64,000 nt of DNA from Sphingomonas pseudosanguinis (lineage in GTDB: Bacteria; Pseudomonadota; Alphaproteobacteria; Sphingomonadales; Sphingomonadaceae), in NCBI RefSeq assembly GCF_014196255.1, contig NZ_JACIDH010000001.1, positions 372,001 to 436,000 of the forward strand, in the 5' to 3' direction. Position 1 is the stretch's first letter; each line of letters opens with the position of its first letter. Below the pieces are notes generated by a model. That model made no database searches. It was not told the origin of the DNA and saw only the letters and a program-made list of their open reading frames with translations. Made by a program: the position numbers and the translations under genes. Positions 1 through 8,466 of the stretch are shown here, one piece after another.

Positions 1-288
1 TCGGGTGGCCAGCGCCAGTCGATCGCGCTCGCCCGCGCGCTGGCGGGCAGCCCGCCGGTCGTGGTGTTCGACGAGCCGACCAGCGCGATGGACCAGCAGA
101 CCGAGGCGGCGCTGATCGACCGGCTGGCCGCCGAATTGGAGGGCCGGACCTTCGTTCTCATCACCCATCGCCCCGCGCTGCTCCGCCTGGTCGAGCGTAT
201 CGTCGTCATCGACGCCGGCCGTGTCGTCAATGACGGGCCGCGCGATCAGGTGCTCCAGCAACTCCAGCGTCCGCGAGCCGTCGCCTGA
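1..288 (+). CDS. Type I secretion ABC transporter, ATPase C-terminus (partial)
   Basis: Only the last 95 residues are inside the window; the reading frame is already open at base 1. The visible part is the end of an ABC nucleotide-binding domain: the signature SGGQRQSIALARAL at the very start, Walker B VVVFDEPTSAMD, and the H-loop LITHRP. The wording TSAMD with SGGQRQSIALARAL is typical of LapB/HlyB-type type I secretion ATPases that also carry membrane and often N-terminal peptidase-like domains, which would lie upstream. Its stop TGA shares the A with the ATG of the HlyD-type adaptor gene, so the two are translationally coupled parts of one exporter. The protein exported and the outer membrane partner cannot be seen here. 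Confidence 0.9.
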   Translation, partial: SGGQRQSIALARALAGSPPVVVFDEPTSAMDQQTEAALIDRLAAELEGRTFVLITHRPALLRLVERIVVIDAGRVVNDGPRDQVLQQLQRPRAVA

Positions 289-1604
289 TGTCCGCCACCG
301 ACACCGCCGAACCCCGCCTCGAGGATTATGTCGACCAAATGCGGCCCGGCCGCGCGTCCAGCCTGCTGCTCTGGCTGATCCTGGCCTTTGTCGTGATCTT
401 CATCCTGTGGGCCAGCCTGGTCCAGCTCGACCGGACGATCCACGCCTCGGGGCGCATCGTGCCCAGCAACCGGTTGCAGATCGTCTCCAATCTGGAAGGG
501 GGGATCGTGTCGGCGATCCTGGCGCATCCGGGCGACGTCGTGCGGCAGGGGCAGGTGCTGGTGCGGCTCGACCAGACGCAGACCGGCGCCGAGCTGGGCA
601 GCAGCGCGATCACCGTCGATGCGCTGACCGCCAAGATCGCGCGACTGGAGGCCGAGATCGCGGGTCGCGAACCGGTCTATGGCGCGCCTGCCAATGCGGC
701 GATCGCCGAGCAGATCGGGATCGAGCGCGCGCTGCACGCCGCGCGCATGGCCGATCTTGCCAGCCTGACCTCGGCGGGTGCGGCGCGCGAAGCCCAGGCG
801 CAGCGCGCGGTGGTGGAGGCGGAGGCCGCCTATCGTTCGCGCCAGTCGGCACGCGATGCGGCGCAGCGGCAACTCGACCTGATGCGGCCGCTCGTGGCGC
901 GGGGGATCGAGCCGCAGGTGTCGCTGATCCAGCTGGAGAATGGCGCGGCCGTGGCGGCCAGCGATGCCGAACAGGCGGCGGCGACGATCGCCCGCGCCCG
1001 CTCCGCCGTGGCCGAGGCGCGCGCGACCCAGTCCCAGGTCCGCCAGGCCTGGCGCGCGCAGGCGGGGACCGATCTGGCCGCGGCGCAGGCGGAGATGGCG
1101 GCGCGCCGCCGCACCATGCCCGCGCTCGCCGCGCGCGACAGCCGCGCCGTCGTCCGCGCGCCCGTGACGGGCCGCGTCAACCGGGTGCTGGTCTCCACCG
1201 TCGGCAGCAGCGTCGCGCCCGGCCAGCCGATCGTCGAGGTCGTGCCCAGCGCCGACGCGCTGACCGTCGAGGCCATGGTCACGCCCAAGGACATTGCCTC
1301 GGTTCATATCGGCCAGCATGCGCGGATCAACGTCACCGCCTACGACTCGGCGGTCTATGGCGGGATGGAGGGCGAGGTGGTGACGATCAGCCCCGACGCC
1401 ACGGTCGACGAACGGACTGGCGAGAGCCATTACACCGTCCGCGTCCGGGGGCGGGCCGACAGCTTCCGCGACCGCGACGGCCGCCGCCTGCCCATCGGTC
1501 CGGGCATGACCGCCGACGTCAACCTGCTGGGCGACCGCCGTTCGGTGATGGCCTATATCCTGACCCCCTTCACCCGGCTGAGCGAGAGCGCCTTCCGCGA
1601 ATAG
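288..1604 (+). CDS. HlyD-family periplasmic adaptor of a type I secretion system
   Basis: A 438-aa membrane fusion protein that would link the inner membrane ABC exporter to an outer membrane TolC-like channel. Residues about 23-46 form the single N-terminal membrane anchor (LLLWLILAFVVIFILWASL). A lipoyl half-motif follows at about 70-100 (GGIVSAILAHPGDVVRQGQ), then a long Ala/Arg/Gln-rich coiled-coil hairpin to about 280, the second lipoyl half (VRAPVTGRVNRVLV) and a beta-barrel C-terminus. The length fits LapC/HlyD/PrsE proteins. The start overlaps the stop of the ATPase (TGATG). A long open frame on the opposite strand is a GC-driven shadow. Confidence 0.93.
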   Translation: MSATDTAEPRLEDYVDQMRPGRASSLLLWLILAFVVIFILWASLVQLDRTIHASGRIVPSNRLQIVSNLEGGIVSAILAHPGDVVRQGQVLVRLDQTQTGAELGSSAITVDALTAKIARLEAEIAGREPVYGAPANAAIAEQIGIERALHAARMADLASLTSAGAAREAQAQRAVVEAEAAYRSRQSARDAAQRQLDLMRPLVARGIEPQVSLIQLENGAAVAASDAEQAAATIARARSAVAEARATQSQVRQAWRAQAGTDLAAAQAEMAARRRTMPALAARDSRAVVRAPVTGRVNRVLVSTVGSSVAPGQPIVEVVPSADALTVEAMVTPKDIASVHIGQHARINVTAYDSAVYGGMEGEVVTISPDATVDERTGESHYTVRVRGRADSFRDRDGRRLPIGPGMTADVNLLGDRRSVMAYILTPFTRLSESAFRE

Positions 1605-1765
1605 CGTGACGCGTTCAGGCCGCATCCGACCGGAGCGAGGGACGTGATCCCGCTCCGGTCGAGTGCATGGAATAATTTCCTGACGCATCATGGCTCTGAC
1701 CCCACCGGTCGGCGTTCTAAGACGGTGCCGGCCCGCAAGAGGTCGGTCGACCGTCTGGAGCCGTC

Positions 1766-1918
1766 ATGCCTGATCACCCTCGGCCCGCCGCCGATCCCAA
1801 GCCGATCACGCTCGATGAACCGGCCTCGGCCGACCGGGACGTCGCGTCGACCACCGACGCGGATGCCGTCGCCCGACGCGCCGAAGAGGAAGCCGCCGAT
1901 CTCGGCGACTTCGCCTGA
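1766..1918 (+). CDS. Small hypothetical acidic protein (50 aa)
   Basis: A short ORF beginning MPDHPRPAADPKPITLDEPA and ending EEEAADLGDFA. It is rich in Asp, Ala and Glu, with no membrane segment, Cys or recognisable domain. A GGAG sits about seven bases before the ATG, and the next gene follows within 50 bp in the same direction. The composition resembles small disordered proteins of sphingomonads, but I recognise no family. The rest of the 1605-1965 gap shows nothing else that I can name. Coding status is uncertain. Confidence 0.4.
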   Translation: MPDHPRPAADPKPITLDEPASADRDVASTTDADAVARRAEEEAADLGDFA

Positions 1919-1965
1919 GCCGGCCCGCCGTCCACCCATTTGATGTCCAACCGGGAGCCTATGCC

Positions 1966-2334
1966 ATGGAAGACGAACGCCTTTGGAGTTTCGAGGAAAG
2001 CCTGTGGACCGAGGGTCCCGACAATTATCGGGAAAAGGTCGATCCCGAGGTCGTGATGGTCCTGCCGCACCCGCCCTTCGTCCTGCGTGGGGACGCCGCC
2101 ATCGCGGCGGTGGCGGACACCCCGGTGTGGGACCGCGCCGAGCTGACCGAGCGGCAGGTGTCGCGCCCGCAGGAAGGGCTGATCGTCATCGGCTATCACG
2201 TCACGGCCAGCCGCGACGGGGAAAGCTACAAGGCGCATTGCACCTCCACGATCCGGCGGCTGGAGCACGAGGTCTGGCGCGTCGTCCAGCATCAGCAGAC
2301 CCCGGCACTGGCCAAGCCCCTGGCGCAGGATTGA
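1966..2334 (+). CDS. NTF2-fold-like (DUF4440-type) hypothetical protein
   Basis: A 122-aa soluble protein, MEDERLWSFEESLWTEG to KPLAQD. The pattern of an N-terminal helix (ERLWSFEESLW), a central strand pair (VVMVLPHPPFVLRG) and the late strands (GLIVIGYHVTASRDGESYKAHCTSTIRR) resembles the SnoaL/NTF2 cone fold of DUF4440 proteins, which may be enzymes or only ligand-binding. A GGGAG lies upstream of the chosen ATG; another ATG five bases earlier is in a different frame. No catalytic residues can be assigned with confidence. It ends just before a strong terminator shared with the receptor gene on the other strand. Confidence 0.65.
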   Translation: MEDERLWSFEESLWTEGPDNYREKVDPEVVMVLPHPPFVLRGDAAIAAVADTPVWDRAELTERQVSRPQEGLIVIGYHVTASRDGESYKAHCTSTIRRLEHEVWRVVQHQQTPALAKPLAQD

Positions 2335-2382
2335 TCGACAGCGCCTGATAGACCCCGGATTGCCCGGTGGCCGCAACAGAAA

Positions 2383-2408
2383 AGGGGTGGGACACGCGTC
2401 CCACCCCT
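2383..2408. terminator. Bidirectional rho-independent terminator
   Basis: Perfect 11-bp stem (AGGGGTGGGAC / GTCCCACCCCT) with an ACGC loop, flanked by AAAA on the left and TGTTTGTG on the right. It lies between two convergent genes, so it can serve both strands; the TTTT run on the minus strand side fits the receptor gene best. Confidence 0.8.
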
Positions 2409-2430
2409 GTTTGTGTTACGGACCGGCGTC

Positions 2431-5302
2431 TCAGAAGCGGGTGCGCACCGAGAGGCTGAAGTTGCGCGAGAAATAGCGCACGTCCTGCGGGGCCGCATAG
2501 GAACCCCAATAGCTGCGGTTGCCATCCGCCGTCAGGTTCGATCCCTCCAGGGCCACGGTCAGGTTCTTGTTGATGTCGTAATTGATCGAGGCATCGAGCC
2601 GTTTGACCGGGTCTAGAAACAGGTTGTTGTAAGGGTCATTGGTATCGACCCACCATTGGCGACGCGACTGCCAGTTATAGGCAACGCGCACGTTCAGGCC
2701 GTCCCTTTCGAAGAAGCCGACCAGATTGTACATGTACTTGGATACGTTGAGATACGGCCCGTAAATGAACTCGGCCTCGCTGATCAGCGTGCTATCTGGT
2801 TTGAAAACAGGATAGGCCTGGCGGGTCAGGTTCATGGTGCCATTCAGCTCGGCGCCAAAGCTTTTCAGGATGCCCGGAAGGAAGGTGAAGAAGGACGACA
2901 ACCTACCTTCGATGCCGCGATGTCGGCCACGGCCCAGATTATAGGGGCGGGTTACCAGGACCGGCACGTTGGGCGACTCGGGCAACACCTCAGGCAACTG
3001 GCGATTGCCGACCAGGCCGTCCTGATTCCATTGCCAGACGGCAAGGCTGGCCAGGCCGGTCGGCCCGAAATACCATTCGAGCGAAGCGTCATATTTGTTA
3101 GTCGAAACGGCACCCAGTTTTGGATTGCCGCCTGATGCCATTGGTGCGCCACGGTTTAGCAGGTTCAGCTGCAGGCGCGGGTTGATCTGATATACGCTGG
3201 GTCGTCCGATTTCGGATGTCCAGGCAAGGCGCAATTGCAGCTTTGGCGTGAAATGCACGATCGCGTTCACGCTTGGCATGAAATCCAGATAGTTGCCGCG
3301 CGGATTGATCTGGGCCTCGTCCGTGGTTTCTACCAAGCGGTCGTCGACGTTCACGAACTGGGTCGTGCGCTGTATCGCACGTAGGCTCGTCAAGCTGTTG
3401 ACGATGCGTGTACCAACAACGCCGTCGATCGGGAACAGTAGTTTGACGTTGTAATGCGCCATTACATAGGCGGCATAGCTGCCGTCCGCGCCGCTGAACC
3501 CTTCATAGGGAATATAGTCCGGATAATAGGATTTCAGTTCCGGATAAATGCCCGTGAGCATGCCGCGGATTTGGTTGAAGCTGCCTCGAATGGAGTCGGT
3601 GTCACCAATCAGCCATTCCGCATTGGCGGCGGATTTCGATCCCTGAAATCCTTTACCGCTGCTGACCAATTTATAATTGGGTAGACTGGCGATGGGAATG
3701 CGCAAGCCCGCATAGCTGCCCCGATAGCCCAGCGCGCGGGAATAGGTGCGATTGGCATAACGAAAACCGGTCTTAAAATAATCGATGAATTTCGAATCTG
3801 TATAGAGTTTCAGGCCCCCATTTGGCCTCTATCTCAGGGCTGTACGTGAATTCTTTTCTCTGAAGGAAGCCGTCGATATAAAGGTAGTTTTTGTGATCGA
3901 GAAGGTCGATATTCTTGAACGTCACATTTGATCCGCCAAGCGGGTCGGTCGTATCATTGAAGATGACGTCGAAGTCGGGCTGCTGGTTGAAACGAATCCA
4001 GTGGAACAGTTCGTTGGAATCGTTTTCGGCGCGGGCCCAGTTGATCCAGCTGTTAAACTCGAAGCGCTCGTTCTTGAAATCGACTTGAAAGCGGGCGTTG
4101 TAGTTGGTGCTTTCATGTTGATAGGAGCTTCGACCTGGGCCCATGGGATCAAGCGAGGTAGACGACAGGGATTTGACCAGGCGGCCATCGGGCCCGAGCA
4201 CGATGTTGGACAGGACCGGCAACGGCGCGCTGGAATCCGAATAGGTCAGCGGAATGTCGAACCGGTTGTCGGACCACAGCATGCGCTGCTTGCGATAGCC
4301 ACCCTCCAACGTGATGGCCCAGCGATCATCCGGCTTCCACTGCGTCGAGACGTTGACGTCGGCCCGCTTGGACCAGCCGTTCGGCCCCGAAAAGCCGATG
4401 CCCCAAGGCATGTAGATGTTGCGCGGTGTCGTGCTCGGCAGGAAGGTCAGGCGCGAGTCGCCTGGAATTTCCGGCTTTGCGTTCCACCGGATTGATTCAT
4501 TGTACCGGACATTGTTGGCCGATCCGTTGACCGAAAAGCCGAGCTGGCCGATGTTCGTATCCGCGTTATACGCTACCAGTGCGCTGAAGTAGGGATTCAC
4601 CTTCTTGATCTGGTCGGCATAGTCGCCGCGGACGCTGAAGGCATAGGTCGCGCCTTCCTTGAAATCGGTCGGGCGGCGCAGCGTCAGGTTGATCACGCCG
4701 GTCTGACTGCCCTCGACCTGATCGGGGGTACGCGTCTTATAGACCTCGATGCCTGCGACCATGTCCGATGAAATATCATTGAGATAGGTCGTGCGGTCGC
4801 CCGCCGAGAAGGTCGGCGATCCGTTGACCGTGGTCATCACTCCGCCCAGGCCGCGGATTTTGACTTCGCCGCCTTCGCCGCGATTGCGGTCGATCTGAAT
4901 GCCAGGGATTCGCGCCAGCGCTTCGGGAATGTTTTTGTCAGGCAATTTGACAATGTCTTGCGCTACCACGACGTCGACGATCTGCGACGCCCGGCGCTTG
5001 GCGTTTCGCGAGGACTTCAGATTCTCGCGAAGGCCCATGACGATGATGTCGCCTTCCAGGCGACCATTGTCGTTGGATAGCTGCGGCTGCGATTCGGTAC
5101 TTTTCGCCGCTTCCTTCGACAATCGTTCCTCACGCTTGGTACGCTTGCGTGATCGTAACTTGGAAGTCTTGCCTCCCGTCAAGACTTTCTGCGCCTTTTC
5201 AGTGGCATCCCCTGCTTGTTGCGCTGCCGCATCTTCCACTGGAAGAACGGCTATTAACGCAGCGAACGCAACCCCGCTCGCAAGTCCCCGCATGGACAGC
5301 AT
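2431..5302 (-). pseudogene. TonB-dependent receptor, interrupted by a +1 frameshift
   Basis: Two adjacent reading frames together encode one receptor of about 956 residues. The start is the ATG at 5302 (MLSMRGLASGVAFAALIAVL, a signal peptide), preceded by GGGGGAGG; a TTG 15 bases upstream lies inside that Shine-Dalgarno. The plug domain carries KLPDKNIPEALARIPGIQID and VKIRGLGGVMTTVNG, typical of the large sphingomonad/Caulobacter TonB receptor group. The first frame stops at 3773 after EAKWGPETLYRFEIHRLF. Dropping one G from the run at 3815-3819 restores EAKWGLKLYTDSKFIDYF and continues to the barrel, which ends with SLSVRTRF (aromatic last residue). This may be a real inactivation, phase variation or an error in the assembly. 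The substrate is unknown. Confidence 0.88.
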
Positions 5303-5353
5303 ACCTACCTCCCCCAAAAAACGTTTGCGGCAATTTGTTGCTCGACGGTATAC

Positions 5354-5382
5354 AATATAACTGGACGAATAAGGTCAGACAA
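5354..5382 (-). promoter_or_regulatory. Sigma70-like promoter of the TonB receptor gene
   Basis: On the minus strand TTGTCT (bases 5382-5377) and TATATT (5359-5354) are separated by 17 bases, 4/6 and 5/6 matches to the -35 and -10 consensus, in an AT-rich pocket within GC-rich DNA. The predicted start of transcription is about 45 bases before the ATG at 5302. Confidence 0.5.
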
Positions 5383-5439
5383 CTTAAAACTTGCCCATCG
5401 GTTGATTCCAGTGGAGCGGCAGGGGTGCCGCACATCGGG

Positions 5440-5452
5440 GGAAGCGCTTTGA
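5440..5452. promoter_or_regulatory. Possible LacI-type operator
   Basis: The palindrome AAGCGCTT (5442-5449) has the central CG and AA..TT arrangement of LacI-family operators. It lies in the divergent promoter gap between the receptor and the ferritin-like genes. It is short and no LacI-type regulator gene is in the window, so this is only a candidate. Confidence 0.2.
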
Positions 5453-5534
5453 CGGGAGCTGCCGCGTACGGGGCCGGGCATCCCATGGCTCAGACGTGCG
5501 AAAAGACGCAGTGGCGATAGACAAGGGGAGGGAC

Positions 5535-6491
5535 ATGAAAGACTTCGAGACAATGCCGGACGAACGGTCCGGGCTTTCCGGGGCGGGGCGGCGCGAGTTC
5601 TTCGCGGCAATGCTGGCGGGGGTCGCTTTGGCCGGTGCGGCCGGATCGGCATCTGCACAGGTGTCGGCGTCGGTCGATACCGCGCCGCTGCAGTTCGCGC
5701 TGAACCTGCATTATCTGTCGACCAACATGCTGCAGCTGGCGATCTACGGAAAGGACCGGCAGTTGCCCGCGCAGTTCATCCGCGGCGGCGAGACGGTCGA
5801 TCAACCCGGCGTGTCCGCTACCTCGGCCAAGCAGGTCGCCTTTCCGGAGGATGCCCGCGACATCCAGGCGCGCATCCAGGAGATCGCCGACTCGCTCTGG
5901 TATCGCACCCTGCTGCTGCGGTCGCTGCTACGCGCCGACTCGCCCGCGCAGAAGCAGATCGACATGACCGCCGAGCGTTTCACCGCCATGTTCCGGCTGG
6001 CGGGGGCGATCGGACCGAGCGAAAGCTTCGATCCTTATGCCTCGCCGGTCGATCTGGCTCTGGCGGCGGAAACGATTCTGGCGGTGCAGGCAACGGCGCT
6101 CAACGGGCTGGTGTCGCAATATACCAACAGCATCGTGAAGGCGGCGATGGTCTCGATGGCGGCGACCGCCGCGACCGATGTGACGACGGTGCGGACCATA
6201 TTGATGGCCGCCTCGACCAGCCGGCCGGCGGTGCTGACGATGGTCGATCGCCTGGCGGCCTGGCGCAACGGCATCGATGGCGCAGGCATCACTGATCGCG
6301 GCATGTCGCCGGTCACGGTCAACGGCACGATGACGACGCGGTTTAGCCTGACCGATGATGACGGGCTTCACCTGTCGCGCACGCCGGCCCAGGCGCTCAA
6401 CGTGCTGTTCATGACCTCGGCCGCGACCACACAGGGCGGGTTCTTCCCGACCGGGATCAACGGGTCGATCAAGACCAGCGCCGCCAACTGA
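5535..6491 (+). CDS. Tat-exported ferritin-like protein, ligand-poor (paralogue 1)
   Basis: A 318-aa exported protein. The N-terminus has GRREFFAAMLAGVALAGAAG, a twin-arginine-type signal ending near ASAQ. The mature part resembles the Ferritin_2 / desiccation-related family: an opening helix FALNLHYLSTNML, then EIADSLWYRTLLLRSLL, SFDPYASPVDLALAAE, and the closing SRTPAQALNVLFM and GGFFPTGING. As I remember the family, the helices normally read FALNLEYLEAEFY and EIAxxExxHV..LR and carry Glu and His metal ligands; most of these are replaced here. The ATG at 5535 follows AGGGGAGGG, so the longer upstream frame is not used. It is followed by a paralogue and lies divergent to the TonB receptor. 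Function is unknown; diiron oxidase activity is unlikely. Confidence 0.75.
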   Translation: MKDFETMPDERSGLSGAGRREFFAAMLAGVALAGAAGSASAQVSASVDTAPLQFALNLHYLSTNMLQLAIYGKDRQLPAQFIRGGETVDQPGVSATSAKQVAFPEDARDIQARIQEIADSLWYRTLLLRSLLRADSPAQKQIDMTAERFTAMFRLAGAIGPSESFDPYASPVDLALAAETILAVQATALNGLVSQYTNSIVKAAMVSMAATAATDVTTVRTILMAASTSRPAVLTMVDRLAAWRNGIDGAGITDRGMSPVTVNGTMTTRFSLTDDDGLHLSRTPAQALNVLFMTSAATTQGGFFPTGINGSIKTSAAN

Positions 6492-6523
6492 CCGCAACAG
6501 ATCGCTTCCCAAAGGGGGATGAC

Positions 6524-7567
6524 ATGACGATTTCCGACAAGGAACCCGGCGCGTTCGATACCACACGCCGTCAGATGATCCGCTGGTTCGGCACCGCGTC
6601 CGTGATGGCGGGCGGGCTGGCGCTGCTCGAGGGCTGCAACGACGACGTCGTGGGTTCGGAGAATGTGAAGACGCCAACGCCCACCGCGTCCGCCAGCGCC
6701 ACCGCGACACCGACTCCGCCGCCCAGCTATACCGCCACCGACAACGACCGGCTGAACTTCATGCTTCAGCTGCACTATCTCTATGGCAGCTATCTGGTGC
6801 GCGGCCTGACCGGCGGCACGCTGCCGGCCGCGAGCACCACCGGCAGCGGGACGGCCGGCGGCGTTTCGGGTGGCCGCGCGGTGACCTTTACCGACAATAT
6901 GACGCGCGCGACGGTCGGTGAGGTCGCCAATGCGGTGCTGGGGCGGATCGGCTATCTGCGGCGGACGCTGGGCGGTGCCGTCACGGCACAGCCGGCGCTC
7001 AATATCGCCGGGGGCGACAAGGGACCGTTCGACATGATCGCGCGCGTCCCCTCAGACACGCCGCCGGCCAGCTTTTTCGATCCGTACAGCTCGCAGGAGG
7101 ATTTCCTGCTCGGCGCGGTCGCCCTGTCGGCGGTCACGATGACGGCGTCGGTCGACCAGAGCTATCAGGTCAGCGCGGGGATGCTGGGGGCCGCCGGCGC
7201 CTTCGCCGCCGGGGTCGGCGCCAGCGACGGCGTGATCCGCAACGCGCTCTATCAGCGCGCACTGCTTCAGGCTCGCTCGCTGCCGGCGACCCAGATCCTG
7301 TTCGAACGCTCCTGGCGCATGGCGGAGGCGCGCAACCGGCTGGACGGTCCGCGCAATCTCGATGCCGGTATCGGCTGGTTCGCGGGCGACACCGACTTCG
7401 GTTCGGTCATCCAGTTGCGCGACGGCGGCAACTGGGTCGCCCTGCGCCGCACGCCCGAGGAAGCGCTGGGCATTCTTTACGCATCCGGCTCGTCGGTCGC
7501 ATCGGGGGGATTCTACCCGAATGGTCTGAACGGGCTGATCAAGACCAGCGGTATCAATATCGTCTGA
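6524..7567 (+). CDS. Ferritin-like exported protein, ligand-poor, probable Tat lipoprotein (paralogue 2)
   Basis: A 347-aa relative of the preceding gene, 32 bp downstream with its own AAAGGGGG. The signal region TTRRQMIRWFGTASVMAGGL is Tat-like and is followed by LLEGC, a poor but possible lipobox. A Thr/Pro-rich linker (about residues 47-66) leads to the domain: LNFMLQLHYLYGSYLVRGL, EVANAVLGRIGYLRRTLG, FFDPYSSQEDFLLGAVALS, GASDGVIRNALYQ, then RRTPEEALGILY and GGFYPNGLNGLIKTS. The shared ends (GGFxPxGxNGxIKTS) show that the two genes arose by duplication. The Glu and His ligand positions of the ferritin-like family are again not conserved. It may be anchored at the membrane while the first paralogue is free. 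Confidence 0.75.
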   Translation: MTISDKEPGAFDTTRRQMIRWFGTASVMAGGLALLEGCNDDVVGSENVKTPTPTASASATATPTPPPSYTATDNDRLNFMLQLHYLYGSYLVRGLTGGTLPAASTTGSGTAGGVSGGRAVTFTDNMTRATVGEVANAVLGRIGYLRRTLGGAVTAQPALNIAGGDKGPFDMIARVPSDTPPASFFDPYSSQEDFLLGAVALSAVTMTASVDQSYQVSAGMLGAAGAFAAGVGASDGVIRNALYQRALLQARSLPATQILFERSWRMAEARNRLDGPRNLDAGIGWFAGDTDFGSVIQLRDGGNWVALRRTPEEALGILYASGSSVASGGFYPNGLNGLIKTSGINIV

Positions 7568-7578
7568 TCCCGCCGGTG

Positions 7579-7611
7579 GCGGGCTGTCGGGGCCCCTCTC
7601 TGACAGCCCGC
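7579..7611 (+). terminator. Hairpin after the ferritin-like pair
   Basis: Perfect 10-bp stem GCGGGCTGTC / GACAGCCCGC with a 13-nt loop, twelve bases after the stop codon. There is no strong U-tract, so it may work with the second hairpin downstream. Confidence 0.5.
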
Positions 7612-7623
7612 TCTATCCCCTCA

Positions 7624-7651
7624 ACGAAGAGGGTGTACGCGCCCTCTTCGT
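7624..7651 (+). terminator. Second tandem hairpin
   Basis: Perfect 10-bp stem ACGAAGAGGG / CCCTCTTCGT with an 8-nt loop, followed by GCTTTG. Tandem stems with a weak U-tract look like a composite terminator. The remaining 150 bp up to the next gene would hold that gene's promoter; no clear -10/-35 seen. Confidence 0.5.
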
Positions 7652-7804
7652 GCTTTGTCGTCACGCGGGAGTGGCGGTCGTCATCTCCGCGATAGGACGC
7701 GCCGTATCCGCACGGCAAAAACCGCTCCGCAAATTTCGTTCGGGCGCAGGCGCTTGGCCGGGCGTCCATGCGTTCTCCCTTGCTGAACCAAGGAGAGGAC
7801 GGGC

Positions 7805-8299
7805 ATGGACAAGGCGACCGACGAGCGATGGATGCGCATGGCGCTGGAGGTGGCGCGCTCGAAGGGCAGCGACCCCTCGACCTCGCCGTTGGGCTGCGTG
7901 ATCGTGCGCGACGGACAGGTGCTGGCGGCCGAGCGCAACCAGACGCACGAACTGCCCGATGCGACGGCGCATGCCGAGATGATGGCGATCCGCCGCGCCT
8001 GCGAAAGCCTGGGCGATCTCGAACTGCGGAACGCGACGCTCTATTCGACGCTGCAACCCTGCGGCATGTGCACTATGGCCTCGATCTGGTCGAAGGTCGG
8101 GCGGGTCGTTTACGGCGCGGGGCGTGACGATGTGCATCCCATGTATTTCGAGGCGCGGCACGTCGATACCCTGTCCTTCATCGCCAAGGCGTATCGTGAC
8201 GATATCGTGATCGAGGGCGGGTGCCTGGCCGAGGAATGCGCCACGCTCTATTATGGCCCGGACGCGGATTTGCCCGAGGAGGAACAGGCCAACCTCTGA
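7805..8299 (+). CDS. Nucleoside/guanine deaminase family protein
   Basis: A 164-aa cytoplasmic zinc deaminase of the cytidine/deoxycytidylate deaminase fold. It shows the ligand and catalytic motif TAHAEMMAIR (His and the proton-shuttling Glu) and the second zinc motif QPCGMC, plus the substrate-binding GCVIVRDG strand. Its length and the C-terminal extension GGCLAEECATLYYGP fit the guanine deaminase / nucleoside deaminase subgroup rather than the tRNA adenosine deaminase TadA, but substrate choice cannot be decided from the motifs. An AGGAGAGG precedes the ATG. It appears monocistronic, with the leader and kinase genes following after about 100 bp. Confidence 0.85.
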   Translation: MDKATDERWMRMALEVARSKGSDPSTSPLGCVIVRDGQVLAAERNQTHELPDATAHAEMMAIRRACESLGDLELRNATLYSTLQPCGMCTMASIWSKVGRVVYGAGRDDVHPMYFEARHVDTLSFIAKAYRDDIVIEGGCLAEECATLYYGPDADLPEEEQANL

Positions 8300-8406
8300 C
8301 GGCGGAAACGGGCTGGCCGACCACCGCCGGGCATGGGATAAGGGGCCAAGCATCGGGCCATTCCCTGTCGCCCCTTCGGCGCAGCGCGAATCAGGAGAGG
8401 CGGGCG

Positions 8407-8466
8407 GTGCGCGTGTCGATCATCGAGTCTTTCCTGACCACCGCCTATGGTTCGCGCCATGGCTGA
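8407..8466 (+). CDS. Possible 19-aa leader peptide coupled to the HWE kinase
   Basis: A GTG-started frame (MRVSIIESFLTTAYGSRHG) preceded at ideal spacing by AGGAGAGG (8393-8400). Its TGA overlaps the kinase ATG at 8459 by a few bases. The kinase itself has no Shine-Dalgarno, and its own frame is closed by a TGA at 8435, so ribosomes may reach it by re-initiation after this short frame. This is inferred from layout only. Confidence 0.35.
   Translation: MRVSIIESFLTTAYGSRHG

Noticed and set aside
246..1691. 481-codon minus-strand frame opposite the HlyD gene
   Set aside because: Low-complexity, His/Asp/Arg-rich translation and complete overlap with a strong gene.
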